This document shows, piece after piece, positions 1-10,026 of a DNA stretch of 18,352 nucleotides. The position numbers and the translations under genes are program-made. The notes beneath the pieces were generated by a model. That model had not been told where the DNA came from and ran no database searches. It saw nothing but the letters and a program-made list of their open reading frames with translations. The stretch is from a candidate division SR1 bacterium CG_4_9_14_3_um_filter_40_9 (GTDB lineage Bacteria; Patescibacteriota; Gracilibacteria; Absconditabacterales; Absconditicoccaceae), in assembly GCA_002791215.1 (NCBI GenBank), contig PFWQ01000036.1, forward strand, positions 1 through 18,352, given 5' to 3'. Position 1 is the stretch's first letter. Each line of letters begins with the position of its first letter.

Positions 1-160
1 AATCTTTCTTTCTGGAAGATTCAATAAATCTGGATGTACACCGGATAATATGATGTCATTGCTGGGCCAATCATCTTGCAAACCTTTGTGCAGAAATATA
101 TGAACCCCCGAGGGTACTATCGATAGAATCACAGATGATGGCGATATGAAACTTTTTCAT
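1..160 (-). CDS. GT4-type glycosyltransferase, N-terminal part (cut by window edge)
   Basis: Only the first 53 codons lie in the window; the gene continues past the left edge. The N-terminus has the first Rossmann strand of a GT-B fold (FHIAIICDSID), a glycine-containing loop (TLGGSYISAQRFARGL) and a second strand after QQGHHII. This is the usual opening of GT4 ('group 1') glycosyltransferases, which transfer sugar from a nucleotide-sugar to lipids or glycans at the membrane. Two glycines (residues 30 and 35) are encoded by TGA, and residue 40 is CGG, probably Trp. The start at 160 is the first Met before the conserved strand. It has no Shine-Dalgarno sequence; the bases just upstream on this strand read ATCACCTCC. 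It is divergent from the lipid-glycosyltransferase-like gene at 269, which suggests a related job, but the acceptor cannot be told from this fragment. Confidence 0.75.
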
Positions 161-234
161 GGAGGTGATAATATATATTTAGTCATGCAAATCTAGGCTT
201 TTCTACACTCGACCGCCCACAGAACGAGTAAAAC

Positions 235-262
235 TTGTATTGTGACTCAGGAAAAATATATA
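235..262 (+). promoter_or_regulatory. Putative promoter giving a near-leaderless transcript
   Basis: A -35-like TTGTAT (235-240) and a -10-like TATATA (257-262) are separated by 16 bases. A start point about 7 bases after the -10 box would fall on or next to the ATG at 269, so the mRNA would be leaderless or nearly so. No ribosome binding site is present to argue against this. The 108-base gap 161-268 must also hold the promoter of the divergent gene, which I could not place. Confidence 0.4.
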
Positions 263-268
263 TATGGT

Positions 269-1390
269 ATGAAAGAGAAATATCTATTTCTATATCTCAA
301 AACCTGATGATGACATATTTCTACGGCGAAAGCCTTGGAAAGATATTTTGCTCAAAATTTTTCTGACACAGAAATCGTTTTGGCTGATGGATTCCAAGAA
401 ACCAATAAAATGGTGCAATCTATAGTTATCGACGGCTATACAAAGGCACAGACCTATGGGAAATGAATGTACGAATTCCTCTATCTGTGCAATAAATCTT
501 ATCCATTCGCTAAACTTAATCAGCATCTTATGTCTTTTTTTACCAAGCCTTATCTCCAGAAGTTAATCCAGCAAGAGAGACCAAGCAAGATAGTAATCTT
601 CCATTTTTTTCTTGTGAAGCCGGTACTCAAAGCATTGAAAGAATTATGACTAGATATTCCTGTAGTGACTGTTGTGACAGATCCTTTCACCGGCACCAGA
701 ACTCGGTTTATGGAAAAGGACATTGATTATGTAGTTTTCAGCGAACGCATAAAACACTATGCGCTTGATTTGTGAGTAGCGGAAAAAAATATCAAAGTGT
801 TCCCGCCTATCATTCATGAAAAATTTTTGATTCCTATCGACAAAGAAAAAATTCCCGACATCAAAAAATTACATCACATTTCACTCGACAAGAAAGTAAT
901 TTTACTTTTGGGCGGAGGAGATGGTTTGCCAAAATGAAAAACCATCTTAAAAGAGCTGGCGCAATCAAAGACTGGCGCACATATTATTATCGTCTGCGGC
1001 AGAAATAAAAATCTTTTCGATCAAGCGCACAAGATAAAATCCGACTATCCTCAACTATCTTTGCAGATTCATGGATTCGTCGATTTCGCTCATGATTTGC
1101 TCAATGCGTCGGATATAGTCATCTCCAAATGATGACCAGCCACTATCTTTGAAATTCTACTATGTGGAAAGATTCCGCTTATCCATACGTATATGCGAGA
1201 ACAAGAAAAATGAAATGTGGAATTCGTCGTAGACAACAAGGTTGGAAAATACGAAAAAAATATAAAGAAGCTGACTCATATCGCCGCACAGATGCTAGAC
1301 GGAGATTTGTCTTCCTATCAAGATGCGATAAAAAATCTCGACCTCAAAATCTGAACCAAAGAAATAGCTGAATATATAAAAAGCCTCTAA
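269..1390 (+). CDS. MGDG synthase / UgtP-like lipid glycosyltransferase (GT28)
   Basis: Complete 373-residue GT-B enzyme, close to the length of UgtP-type processive diacylglycerol glucosyltransferases. The N-terminal half matches the MGDG-synthase domain: a glycine-rich loop TGGGHISTAKAL near residues 13-24, then DGF, a stretch around KGMYEFLYL, and VVTDPFTGTRTxF followed by DYVVFSE. The C-terminal half is GT28-like, with the strand VILLLGGGDGLPKG, then VISKGGPATIFEIL (the UDP-sugar site), and HTYMxEQEKGN near the end. Expected role: transfer of a hexose from UDP-sugar to diacylglycerol at the inner face of the membrane. Several glycines are TGA. Residues 146 and 310 are CGG and CGA; position 146 is where homologues commonly have Trp (TRTW-F). 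ATG 269 is the only start that keeps the glycine-rich loop in place. MurG is a distant alternative, but the DPFT and FxEKDIDYVV segments fit the MGDG family better. Confidence 0.85.
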
Positions 1391-1460
1391 TTGTTTTTGC
1401 TTGATAAAATTAATCATTTCTATAAGTATAGGACATCCATTTTATATCATATTTTTTGTA

Positions 1461-2777
1461 ATGCTCAAAGACGCAATATTATCAGGACAACTCAAAGAAC
1501 ATGTAGGTGAAAAGGTCACTATCCGCGGATGGTTACATACGCTTCGTGCAGTTTCTGCAAATCTTGCTTTCCTTATCGTGAGAGATAGGCAAGGACTTAT
1601 GCAAGTAGTTATCGAAGATCCTGAAGAGATCAAAAAACTTGATGGATGTTTACTTGGTACCATATTGACTGCCACAGGAGCAGTTGCTCAGATGGCGAAA
1701 TGAAAATTTCTTTTTGAAATTCAGAAGGGGAGCGTGGACGTGCTGAGAAAAATAGTTCATCCAAGCCCTATAGATATCTCCAAGGACACCATTAACGCTG
1801 ATGGTGAAACTATCCATGACAACAAGGAGATTGTACTCAGGCATCCGAGATATATGAAGATTTTCAAAGTCGCCGCTATCGCAGAAAAGAATATGAGGAA
1901 ATTTTTCGATGAGAATGATTTCACCCAAATCAATTCGCCTAAACTTATCTGATTCCCTACCGAAGGCGGAGCAGAAGTTTTTGAAGTGCAATATTTTGAC
2001 CGCAAGGTATATCTAGCTCAGAGTCCGCAATTCTACAAGCAGATGATGGTTCCTGTTTTTGAAAGAGTCTATGAAATCGGAAGAGCTTACAGAGCGGAAA
2101 AAAGCAATACCAGCAGACACATGTCAGAAATTTTGATGCTCGATATGGAGATGGGATTCATCGATAGCTTTGAAGATATCATTGATATAACTGACAGATT
2201 CGTCAAATCCACCATCGAATGAACCTGGTCAGAGGCAGGAGAACTCCTCACTCAATTATGAACGACAAAACCATTATTAGCAGACAAAACTCCACGCATC
2301 ACATTCAAAGAATTACATGAATTGATGAAGAAAGAAACTGGCGAAGATTATACAAAACTCCCTGATCTTACCTGGGCAGAAGAAAAATTCATCTGCGAAT
2401 ATAGTGCAAAAAATCGAAATTCTGATTTAGTGTTCGTTACGGAATTTCCATGGCATGACGCAAAATTCTATCATCACCAAAACGAAAAAAATCCTGAAGT
2501 GACAGATAGGGCAGACTTGCTGTTTAGAGGAGTAGAGATTATCACGCTCACACAACGCGAAGTCAATTACGACAAGATGGTCACACAGATAACAGCACAA
2601 GGCCTCGATCCAAATAATCCAGGGCTCAAGCACTATCTCGATGCCTTCAAATACGGCATGCCTAACGAGGGTGGATTCGGTTTTGGCGTAGCGAGATTTG
2701 TGCAGAAATTAATCTGACTGGAAAATGTGAAAGATGCAGAATTATTCCCAAGAGATGTAAATAGAGTGACACCGTAA
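1461..2777 (+). CDS. aspS: Aspartyl-tRNA synthetase, archaeal type
   Basis: Complete 438-residue class II synthetase that charges tRNA with aspartate. The N-terminal OB-fold anticodon-binding domain (RGWLHTLR...FLIVRDRQGLMQVV, residues ~20-60) is followed by the catalytic domain, with the TEGGAEVFEVQYF and LAQSPQFYKQ segments, motif 2 (YRAEKSNTSRHMSE) and motif 3 (GGFGFGVARF) before a family-typical end, LFPRDVNRVTP. It lacks the large GAD insertion of ordinary bacterial AspRS (~590 residues), so it is the short archaeal type. Such enzymes are often non-discriminating and also make Asp-tRNA(Asn) for GatCAB; that is inference here. Several catalytic-domain glycines are TGA. Residue 319 is CGA. 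I chose ATG 1461 because the family begins shortly before the OB-fold; an in-frame ATG at 1401 would add 20 residues. No Shine-Dalgarno sequence. A terminator-like hairpin follows 6 bases after the stop. Confidence 0.92.
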
Positions 2778-2783
2778 GATGTT

Positions 2784-2806
2784 CCCCGCACAAAGCTGCG
2801 GGGTTT
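2784..2806 (+). terminator. GC-rich hairpin with short T-tract after aspS
   Basis: CCCCGCA (2784-2790) pairs perfectly with TGCGGGG (2797-2803) around a 6-base loop, followed by TTT. Position right after aspS suggests an intrinsic terminator, although the T-run is short. The same 7-bp stem with a different 6-base loop occurs inside the SLH gene at 16761-16780, so this may equally be a copy of a dispersed palindrome. Confidence 0.5.
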
Positions 2807-2816
2807 CCGGCTTGTT

Positions 2817-2889
2817 GCCTTCTTAGCTCAGTTGGTAGAGCGACGGTATCGTAAACCGTAGGTCACCAGTTCAATTCTGGTAGGAGGCT
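2817..2889 (+). tRNA. tRNA-Thr (anticodon CGU)
   Basis: A 73-base cloverleaf folds cleanly. Acceptor stem GCCTTCT/AGGAGGC has one T-G pair. The D-arm is GCTC/GAGC, the anticodon stem ACGGT/ACCGT holds the loop ATCGTAA, and the T-arm is ACCAG/CTGGT with loop TTCAATT. The anticodon CGT is at 2850-2852 and reads the threonine codon ACG. G1-C72 and C2-G71 agree with threonine identity as known in E. coli. The discriminator base is T, and the 3' CCA is not encoded. It sits alone between aspS and a cupin gene. Confidence 0.93.
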
Positions 2890-2920
2890 AATGTAAATTT
2901 TAATTTTCAAAATATTCATC

Positions 2921-3277
2921 ATGAAATACATTTCAAACGCTTCCAGGCCACGATGACAGAATCAGGGATATAGCAAACAGGTGCTAGCAACTGTTCAAGA
3001 CATCTGACATCCAGGAGCGCAAGTTCAGACCGTGAAGGTTCAGCCTGGTAAAATGGCTCAACCCCATATCCACAAAATCCAGACCGAAGTGTTTTATTTC
3101 TTGACGGACAATGGATATCGGGTCGTGAATGGAGAGAGGATCCAACCGAAAGTGTGAGATGTATTGATGATCCAGCCGAATGATGTGCATTCAGTAGGGA
3201 ATGATACGCAAGAAGATTACGTATATCTCTGTTTCAAGGTAGATTATACCGATCAAAATGATTTTTATAATGTGTAG
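2921..3277 (+). CDS. Small single-domain cupin protein
   Basis: A 118-residue protein with one cupin beta-barrel. Cupin motif 1 is visible as GKMAQPHIHKIQTEVFYFLTD (two His and a Glu as likely metal ligands), followed by NGERIQPKVGDVLMIQPNDVHSV, which is the second strand pair and motif 2 with its His. Cupins of this size are mostly sugar-phosphate isomerases, dioxygenases or small-molecule binding proteins; nothing here picks one. Residues 11 and 67 are CGA and CGG. Reading them as Trp gives SRPWGQNQG and NGYWVVNGE, which look more like cupin N-termini and barrels than Arg does. Three glycines are TGA. It starts 31 bases after the tRNA with no Shine-Dalgarno sequence and ends in TAG. Confidence 0.82.
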
Positions 3278-3286
3278 AATAGTGAT

Positions 3287-3370
3287 ATGTCGGTCACCAA
3301 AATAAAAATTTTCAAAGTTACCTACGACTCCGGGAAGAACATATTTATCATCTTAGACGAGGTAGAGTAA
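3287..3370 (+). CDS. Possible 27-residue peptide
   Basis: An ATG...TAA frame of 27 residues (begins MSVTKIKIFKVTYDSG) starts 9 bases after the cupin stop and ends before the terminator hairpin. It has no internal TGA. The composition (alternating hydrophobic and charged residues) is protein-like, but nothing is recognisable and length alone gives no support. It could be a co-transcribed small protein or chance. Confidence 0.25.
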   Translation: MSVTKIKIFKVTYDSGKNIFIILDEVE

Positions 3371-3404
3371 TCATTTTTCATATATTATTTATAAGAAAAT
3401 TTCT

Positions 3405-3442
3405 TAAAAAAAAGAGGGGCTGAATATCCGGCCCCTCTTATA
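3405..3442 (-). terminator. Bidirectional intrinsic terminator
   Basis: AAGAGGGGC (3412-3420) and GCCCCTCTT (3431-3439) form a perfect 9-bp stem with a 10-base loop. On the minus strand it is followed by an uninterrupted run of T (3413 down to 3405), a textbook terminator for the minus-strand gene ending at 3453. On the plus strand the tail is the weaker TTATAATAAT, so it may also stop the cupin transcript. Confidence 0.85.
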
Positions 3443-3452
3443 ATAATAGACA

Positions 3453-3908
3453 TTAATTCACATGGAATCGTCGCGACAAACGTACGTCCTTGATTTCGAG
3501 TACTACGGATATTTTGCAATATGATTCATAATGTTTCAACGAATCAGCCACTATCCCATTCTTAACTTTACGGATAGTCCCCTCTGCCTTGTAGATATAT
3601 CCGATATCTTTTTCGAAATCTATCAGGAACAGAAGTTTGACCATAGGGAGCAGATACAACAAATCAATGGCTCCCTTTTTGATTGATTGATAATCATCAG
3701 CATCAACGATGTAGAGGAGGTTGGAACTGATACCAACCAGATCCTTCATAGGACATTGTAGTCTGTCATATATAGGGCAGCCGGTGTTCCAAGAACATTT
3801 ATGACAATTAAGCTCTACTACGCCTTTTTTGGTACTGCCCAATGCCTGTACTATCCTTCCATCCATAGATGTTTGAACCAACAAGATGAATCTTTTTAAT
3901 TCTTCCAT
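3453..3908 (-). CDS. Unrecognised 151-residue protein with a four-cysteine cluster
   Basis: I do not recognise this gene. It is an open frame of 151 residues with no internal TGA. It looks real because it is framed by a plausible promoter upstream (3945-3972) and a strong terminator 14 bases downstream. Residues ~35-54 hold CHKCSWNTGCPIYDRLQC, with Cys spaced C-x2-C-x5-C-x7-C, which could bind zinc or an iron-sulfur cluster. The C-terminal half (LLYLLPMVKLLFLIDFEKDIGYIYKAEG) alternates hydrophobic and charged residues, like a PilZ-type or other small beta domain, but no family can be assigned. Two adjacent CGA codons near the end give SWWFHVN under the local code. It is transcribed against both neighbours, so it is a single-gene unit. 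Confidence 0.7.
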   Translation of the reverse strand: MEELKRFILLVQTSMDGRIVQALGSTKKGVVELNCHKCSWNTGCPIYDRLQCPMKDLVGISSNLLYIVDADDYQSIKKGAIDLLYLLPMVKLLFLIDFEKDIGYIYKAEGTIRKVKNGIVADSLKHYESYCKISVVLEIKDVRLSRRFHVN

Positions 3909-3944
3909 ATAGCATTTCTTTTTTTGTTATTATTTCTTTTTCTC

Positions 3945-3972
3945 CATATACATATTTACTACGGGAAGTCAA
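3945..3972 (-). promoter_or_regulatory. Putative promoter of the 151-residue gene
   Basis: On the minus strand TTGACT (3972-3967) and TATATG (3950-3945) are separated by 16 bases, close to the sigma-70-type consensus. The start point would fall near 3938, giving a leader of about 30 bases before the ATG at 3908. The leader is A-rich and has no Shine-Dalgarno sequence. Confidence 0.5.
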
Positions 3973-4147
3973 GAACAAGGCTTGTAGAATCGAAACAAAA
4001 TATTCCCTAGCAATCCGCTAGGAAATATCTATAAGTCAACTAATCAACAAGTTGTTAAGGTAGTAATAAGTAAAACTTATCTATACGGAGCAATTTGTGA
4101 TTCCGCTATATCAATAGAAAGGTTTTATGTATTTACTATTTTTTTTA
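3973..4147 (+). promoter_or_regulatory. Upstream region of the DEAD-box helicase with several inverted repeats
   Basis: No gene seen. The stretch holds an 11-base palindrome ACAAGGCTTGT, an 11-bp stem with one mismatch (TATTCCCTAGC at 4001-4011, GCTAGGAAATA at 4017-4027, 5-base loop), and a 6-bp palindrome ATAAGT-aaa-ACTTAT at about 4065-4080. None has a T-tract. They could be operators or leader hairpins for the helicase, whose relatives are often controlled through long, structured leaders during cold shock. A clear promoter could not be fixed. Confidence 0.35.
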
Positions 4148-6079
<1,932 letters not shown>

Positions 6080-6092
6080 GATATCTATTTCC

Positions 6093-6120
6093 TTGATAAA
6101 ATCTGCCGAAACAATAAAAA
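6093..6120 (+). promoter_or_regulatory. Weak promoter candidate before the LtaS-GDPD gene
   Basis: TTGATA (6093-6098) and TAAAAA (6115-6120) are separated by 16 bases in the 75-base gap after the helicase. The -10 box is poor, so the two genes may instead be co-transcribed. The 11-mer CTTGATAAAAT also occurs at 1400-1410 upstream of aspS. Confidence 0.25.
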
Positions 6121-6154
6121 TTATCCATTTATACATAGTGGTATATTTCATCAC

Positions 6155-8716
6155 ATGAAAAATAAAAAACGAAATCCTATTCCATACATCAAAGAGGTAT
6201 TTATCACGAGCCCGCGAAGCGGCAGAACTATCGCATTGTCTGCCTTGATTTTGTTGTTGTTGAAACAGATAGTGGTATATGTCATCTACGGAAGCCAATT
6301 ACAATGACCGACTATATTCCATACGTTTTTTCATTTTCTCTGATTTGTAGCGAGTGATTTCATCGTGTTCGGAATCATCCTGTTTTTCGTATTCGTAAAT
6401 TTGATATTCAAAATCAGGCGACTGAAGATACTTTCAAATAGTATCAGTCTCATCTTGTTGCTATTCTTTCTGATCGACGTCATCACGATCTATTATTTCC
6501 AGAGCAGGCTTTCTATTTTTGACTTGTCTAGCTTCATCACTATTTCAAACGGATGAAGTTTCTTCTTATATATTGTGGCTGTAGTGGCGGTATTTTTGGT
6601 AACAGTCACGACGATTTTCGTCTTTGTGCAGAGACATTTCAAATGGACTAAGAACAGGAATAAACAGATGGTGATAGCAGTCCGATTTTTTATTTTTTCG
6701 CTATTCTTCAGCTTCATCAATTTCATTTCCCAAAAAAACAGGGATCTTCAGGAAAATATTCTTTTGCTAAACATCGATGCTATCGACAACAGAATAGGTG
6801 GGGACAGGGATTTCCTTTCTGCCAACGATCCTCTTGCAAAAAAATATGAAGACTACTTCACTTCTATCCAGGGCCAAAACAAAAAGCTGAATGTGATTCT
6901 TGTGTTTGCAGAATCGTTTTCTACGGTAGATTCCAAAAGGGTGTGAGGCATATACAACAATTATCCTTTGTTTGACAAAGTCCAGGCTGAGGGTATTACA
7001 TTTAAAAATTTCATGGCCAATGGTTGCACGTCGGAAACCGCGCACATTGCTTTGCTTCAATGAGTAGAACCATGGCAGAATCCGCTAGAGAAAATAGTAG
7101 ACTCTTATTACAACTATGCCAATTATACTGATGCTTTACCTACATTTTTCAATAATTTATGATACGATACAACATTTTTAAGTACAGTGACATTAGATTT
7201 TCTTAATCAAAGAGATTTCATCAAATCAGTGAAATTTCAACATATTATCGGCGAGGAAGCATTCAAAGAAGAAAAGAAATATGTCTTTGATGCAGCGCCA
7301 GACAACGTGCTTTACAATAAAGCATTGCAAGTGATCGCCTCTTGAGACGCCAAGAAACCATTTTTTCTTGCGATGCAGACCGTGTCTTCGCATAGACCCT
7401 ACAATACGCCATACGGCAAATCTGAAGAGGATATGTTCACATACGTAGATAGGAATATGTATGCATTTTATCTGAAGCTCAAGGCGACCTGATTCTTCAA
7501 AAATGGAATGCTTATAGTGGTGGGAGATCATAGGAAAATGGAGGCCATCCCGACAGACGAATTCAAAAAATATGGGATGACATCTCATTCCAGGGCTTTA
7601 GCGACCATCATAGGATCCGGCATCAAGGCTAATCAGCGAGATGAAAATATCATCCAGCATACCGACATCTTTTATTCACTCAAATATCTGTTTGGCTCCG
7701 GCAAAGTATTGGTCTGGAAAGATTTCAATAACATCTTTAAGCCATCGCAGGAAGATAGAAATCGAGGCGTACGTTATTGCCGTTTCTCTGAAAAAAATTA
7801 TGCTGTGATAAAAGACGATTGAACGGCGCATACCTTACGCCCTGGTCAGGATCCATATATCCAGAAATATATCACCGCCTACAAAAAATTTGAATATCAG
7901 AAGCTCGTCGGGACAGGATACGATTCGTTATATTTCAATAACTTCATTATCTGAACCGGTAAGAGCTACGATTTTTCTATCATCGCCCACAGAGGAGATC
8001 CGTCAGAAGCCGATGACAATTCATTGAAGTGATTCAAGCTTGCCAAAGAAAACGAATCGGACGGTGTGGAGTTCGATGTTTCTTTCACCAAGGACGGTTA
8101 CAATGTTATTTACCACTGACCGTCGCTCAACAATACGACCTGCGGCAAAAATAAATATGTATACAATTATACACTCAAAGACCTTCAGAAAAAATGTAAA
8201 TTGAAAGATGGAGAAACTATCATGACATTGGAAGAGATGCTGGTGCAGACACAATGATGGTTCGGAAAATATTTTGTCGAAATCAAAGTCCACGATCCGA
8301 CCAAAGCCGAAGCGCAGGCATTGGACGCCATCAATATAGTGACAAGACATTGAATGCAGGGCAAAGTCGTATTTACCAGTTATGATAAGACAGCGAATTA
8401 TATCATATGATCATACAAGTGAATCAATGCGTGATGGGATACGTTTTCTACATGAAGCGTAAGCATCATCTGAAAATTCCCTCACCAATATTTCCTCATC
8501 CCGCAGAATCTGGTGAGCGAGGAGATAGTGAAGACGGCAGAAATGCTGAACAAAAAAGTAGTAGTGTATACCGTCAACACAGAGGAGGATTTTGATCGTA
8601 TTTATAATATGGACATAAGGACTATTATGACCGATAATGTCCCCTTGATCAAAGAGGTGCTAAAGAAATATAGCGTGCCGACGCCAGTGACTAATCTGCT
8701 TGAAAAATCCAAATAA
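6155..8716 (+). CDS. LtaS-like phosphoglycerol transferase fused to a glycerophosphodiester phosphodiesterase
   Basis: An 853-residue membrane protein in three parts. Residues ~25-192 hold five hydrophobic segments, the LtaS topology. Residues ~245-560 are a sulfatase/alkaline-phosphatase-fold domain with the LtaS residues in order: Glu253 in VFAESFS, Thr292 in GCTSETAH (nucleophile position), SSHRPYNTPYG, and Asp458-His459 in VVGDHR. LtaS polymerises glycerol-phosphate from phosphatidylglycerol outside the cell. Residues ~605-840 are a GDPD barrel: His612-Arg613 in IAHRGD, Glu639 and Asp641 in VEFDV, His654, Glu709 in VEIKV, and a family-typical VYTVNTEEDF...IMTDN end. GDPDs hydrolyse glycerophosphodiesters. 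At least 19 glycines are TGA, so a standard-code reading gives only fragments. Five in-frame CGA codons (21, 89, 177, 495, 537) look like Trp; 177 lies in a membrane segment. The residue after His654 is Gly (TGA), where most GDPDs have Asp. Whether the two activities act on one polymer is inference. Confidence 0.88.
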
Positions 8717-8720
8717 AAAA

Positions 8721-8788
8721 CTATAGTACATTCACCATAAATCTAGGAGCAAAAGCGACGAGGATTTTGGCTTGAATGTACTATATAG
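8721..8788. repeat. 68-base imperfect inverted repeat / long hairpin
   Basis: CTATAGTACATTCA (8721-8734) pairs with TGAATGTACTATATAG (8773-8788), apart from a two-base bulge. Inside it CCATAAATC pairs imperfectly with GGATTTTGG, so nearly the whole 68 bases fold into one long stem-loop. It begins 4 bases after the stop of the LtaS-GDPD gene. There is no T-tract. It may be a transcript end or processing structure, or a small non-coding palindromic element. The rest of the gap to 8862 is AT-rich and shows no clear promoter. Confidence 0.6.
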
Positions 8789-8862
8789 TAAATCATTATG
8801 ATATGTTATATTCAAAAACAATTTACTATACAACATACTTTTATTCCTTATTCAACGGCACA

Positions 8863-9084
8863 ATGACTACTCAGAAAAGAATCCTCAAATGATTGATTAT
8901 ATTTATCTTGGCGGCGTTCTTGCTTTCTACAGCGCTCACCTCTATCATGTATTTAGGCGGCAAGGGGAATCAAGCTACGACGTGAGAAAATCTTACAGGA
9001 ATAGTTGATATGACTGGAGCGATAGACGCTACAGGTTCAGTTATTGATCCAGGAATTGTCACTACAGGAGAAATAGCTCAATAA
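8863..9084 (+). CDS. Small single-pass membrane or secreted protein
   Basis: A 73-residue protein, not recognised. The N-terminus is basic (MTTQKRILKG) and followed by one hydrophobic segment (LIIFILAAFLLSTALTSIMYL, residues ~11-31). It could be an uncleaved anchor or a signal peptide. The rest is rich in Thr, Gly and Asp (ENLTGIVDMTGAIDATGSV), with a loosely repeated TG-x spacing like a short flexible surface stalk. Two glycines are TGA. It lies 22 bases upstream of the alanyl-tRNA editing gene and is probably co-transcribed with it. Confidence 0.6.
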
Positions 9085-9106
9085 TTTATTTGATTATTCG
9101 GCATAG

Positions 9107-10024
9107 ATGAAACTAGTCGTTGACCATGATCAAAGATTCGCCAAGATGCGCGCACATACCGCAACACATTTGCTTCATGCAGAGCTTGCGAAGATTTTCC
9201 CGACGACAAAACAAGCAGGATCGATGGTTGATAATGATGTCTTGAGATTTGATTTCAATACTGATAGACTCCTCACACCACAAGAAATAACTACAATAGA
9301 AAAACACATAAATCAGACTATCTATGACGCTTTGCCTGTGGTCACGACAGAAACTTCTATGGCAGAAGCGAGCAAACTTGGCGCGAAAGCATTTTTCGAA
9401 GACAAATATGGAGACACAGTGAGAGTCGTACAAATTCAAAATGTTTCGGCAGAACTCTGTTGATGAACACATGTAAACAACACTTCAGATATTGGGTGCT
9501 TCGCAATCGTAGCCCAAGAAGCTGTCGCTTCTTGAGTGAAAAGAATTTCAGCGGTTACGGGACCAAAAGTCTCAGAACGCATGCAGGAAATTCAATCCAT
9601 TCTCGATACTACCGTTGCGAAATTATGAATCAAAACACATACCCAACTCGTCGACAAATTAGAAAAGACTTTGAAAGAATGCGACGAGATGGCAAGCAAA
9701 TTGGAAAGTGTGGAAGCGCAAATCATCGTCCAAGAATTGCAGAACTTCAAGAGTCCAAAACATGAAGTATTCGCCAAAGTCATCAATGTATCATCTAGTC
9801 CAATTCTCAAAAATATGGATTTCAAAAATATCGTGTTCCACGCAAAATCAGTCTTCCCAAAAGAAGACGTCATTATCTATACTTTCGAAGGTGGCTACGC
9901 CATCATAACCAGCAAGGCTGATAGCTCAGCCAAGATAATCGCTCAGGATTTTGGTCTCAAATGATGAGGTTCGGAAGCATTATTCCAATGAAGAGATCCT
10001 AAGGTTTTAACTCTATTCAAATAA
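9107..10024 (+). CDS. Stand-alone AlaRS editing + C-terminal (DHHA1) module
   Basis: A 305-residue protein equal to the C-terminal half of alanyl-tRNA synthetase. Residues 1-165 are the editing domain that removes Ser or Gly from mischarged tRNA-Ala. It has the zinc ligands His17 and His21 (RAHTATHLLHAEL) and Cys118 and His122 (AELCGGTHV, both glycines TGA), and the linking SMVDNDVLRFDF and GAKAFFEDKYGDTVRVV segments. A helical, coil-like stretch follows (~165-215), then a DHHA1/C-Ala domain ending in GGGSEALFQGRDPK. The aminoacylation domain is missing. A TAG directly before ATG 9107 rules out an upstream extension in this frame, so the gene is not simply mis-started. It could be a large AlaX-type trans-editing protein or one half of a split AlaRS. 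It is followed by a small membrane gene 2 bases later. Confidence 0.87.
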
Positions 10025-10026
10025 GT

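Noticed and set aside
161..169. GGAGGTGAT, a perfect Shine-Dalgarno match on the plus strand
   Set aside because: The only ATG at a usable distance downstream (184) opens a three-codon frame. On the minus strand it merely forms the bases before the GT4 start. Probably chance.
1401..1432. Promoter before aspS (TTGATA at 1401 with TATAAG or TATAGG)
   Set aside because: The only recognisable -10 boxes give spacers of 14 or 20 bases, so I did not list it.
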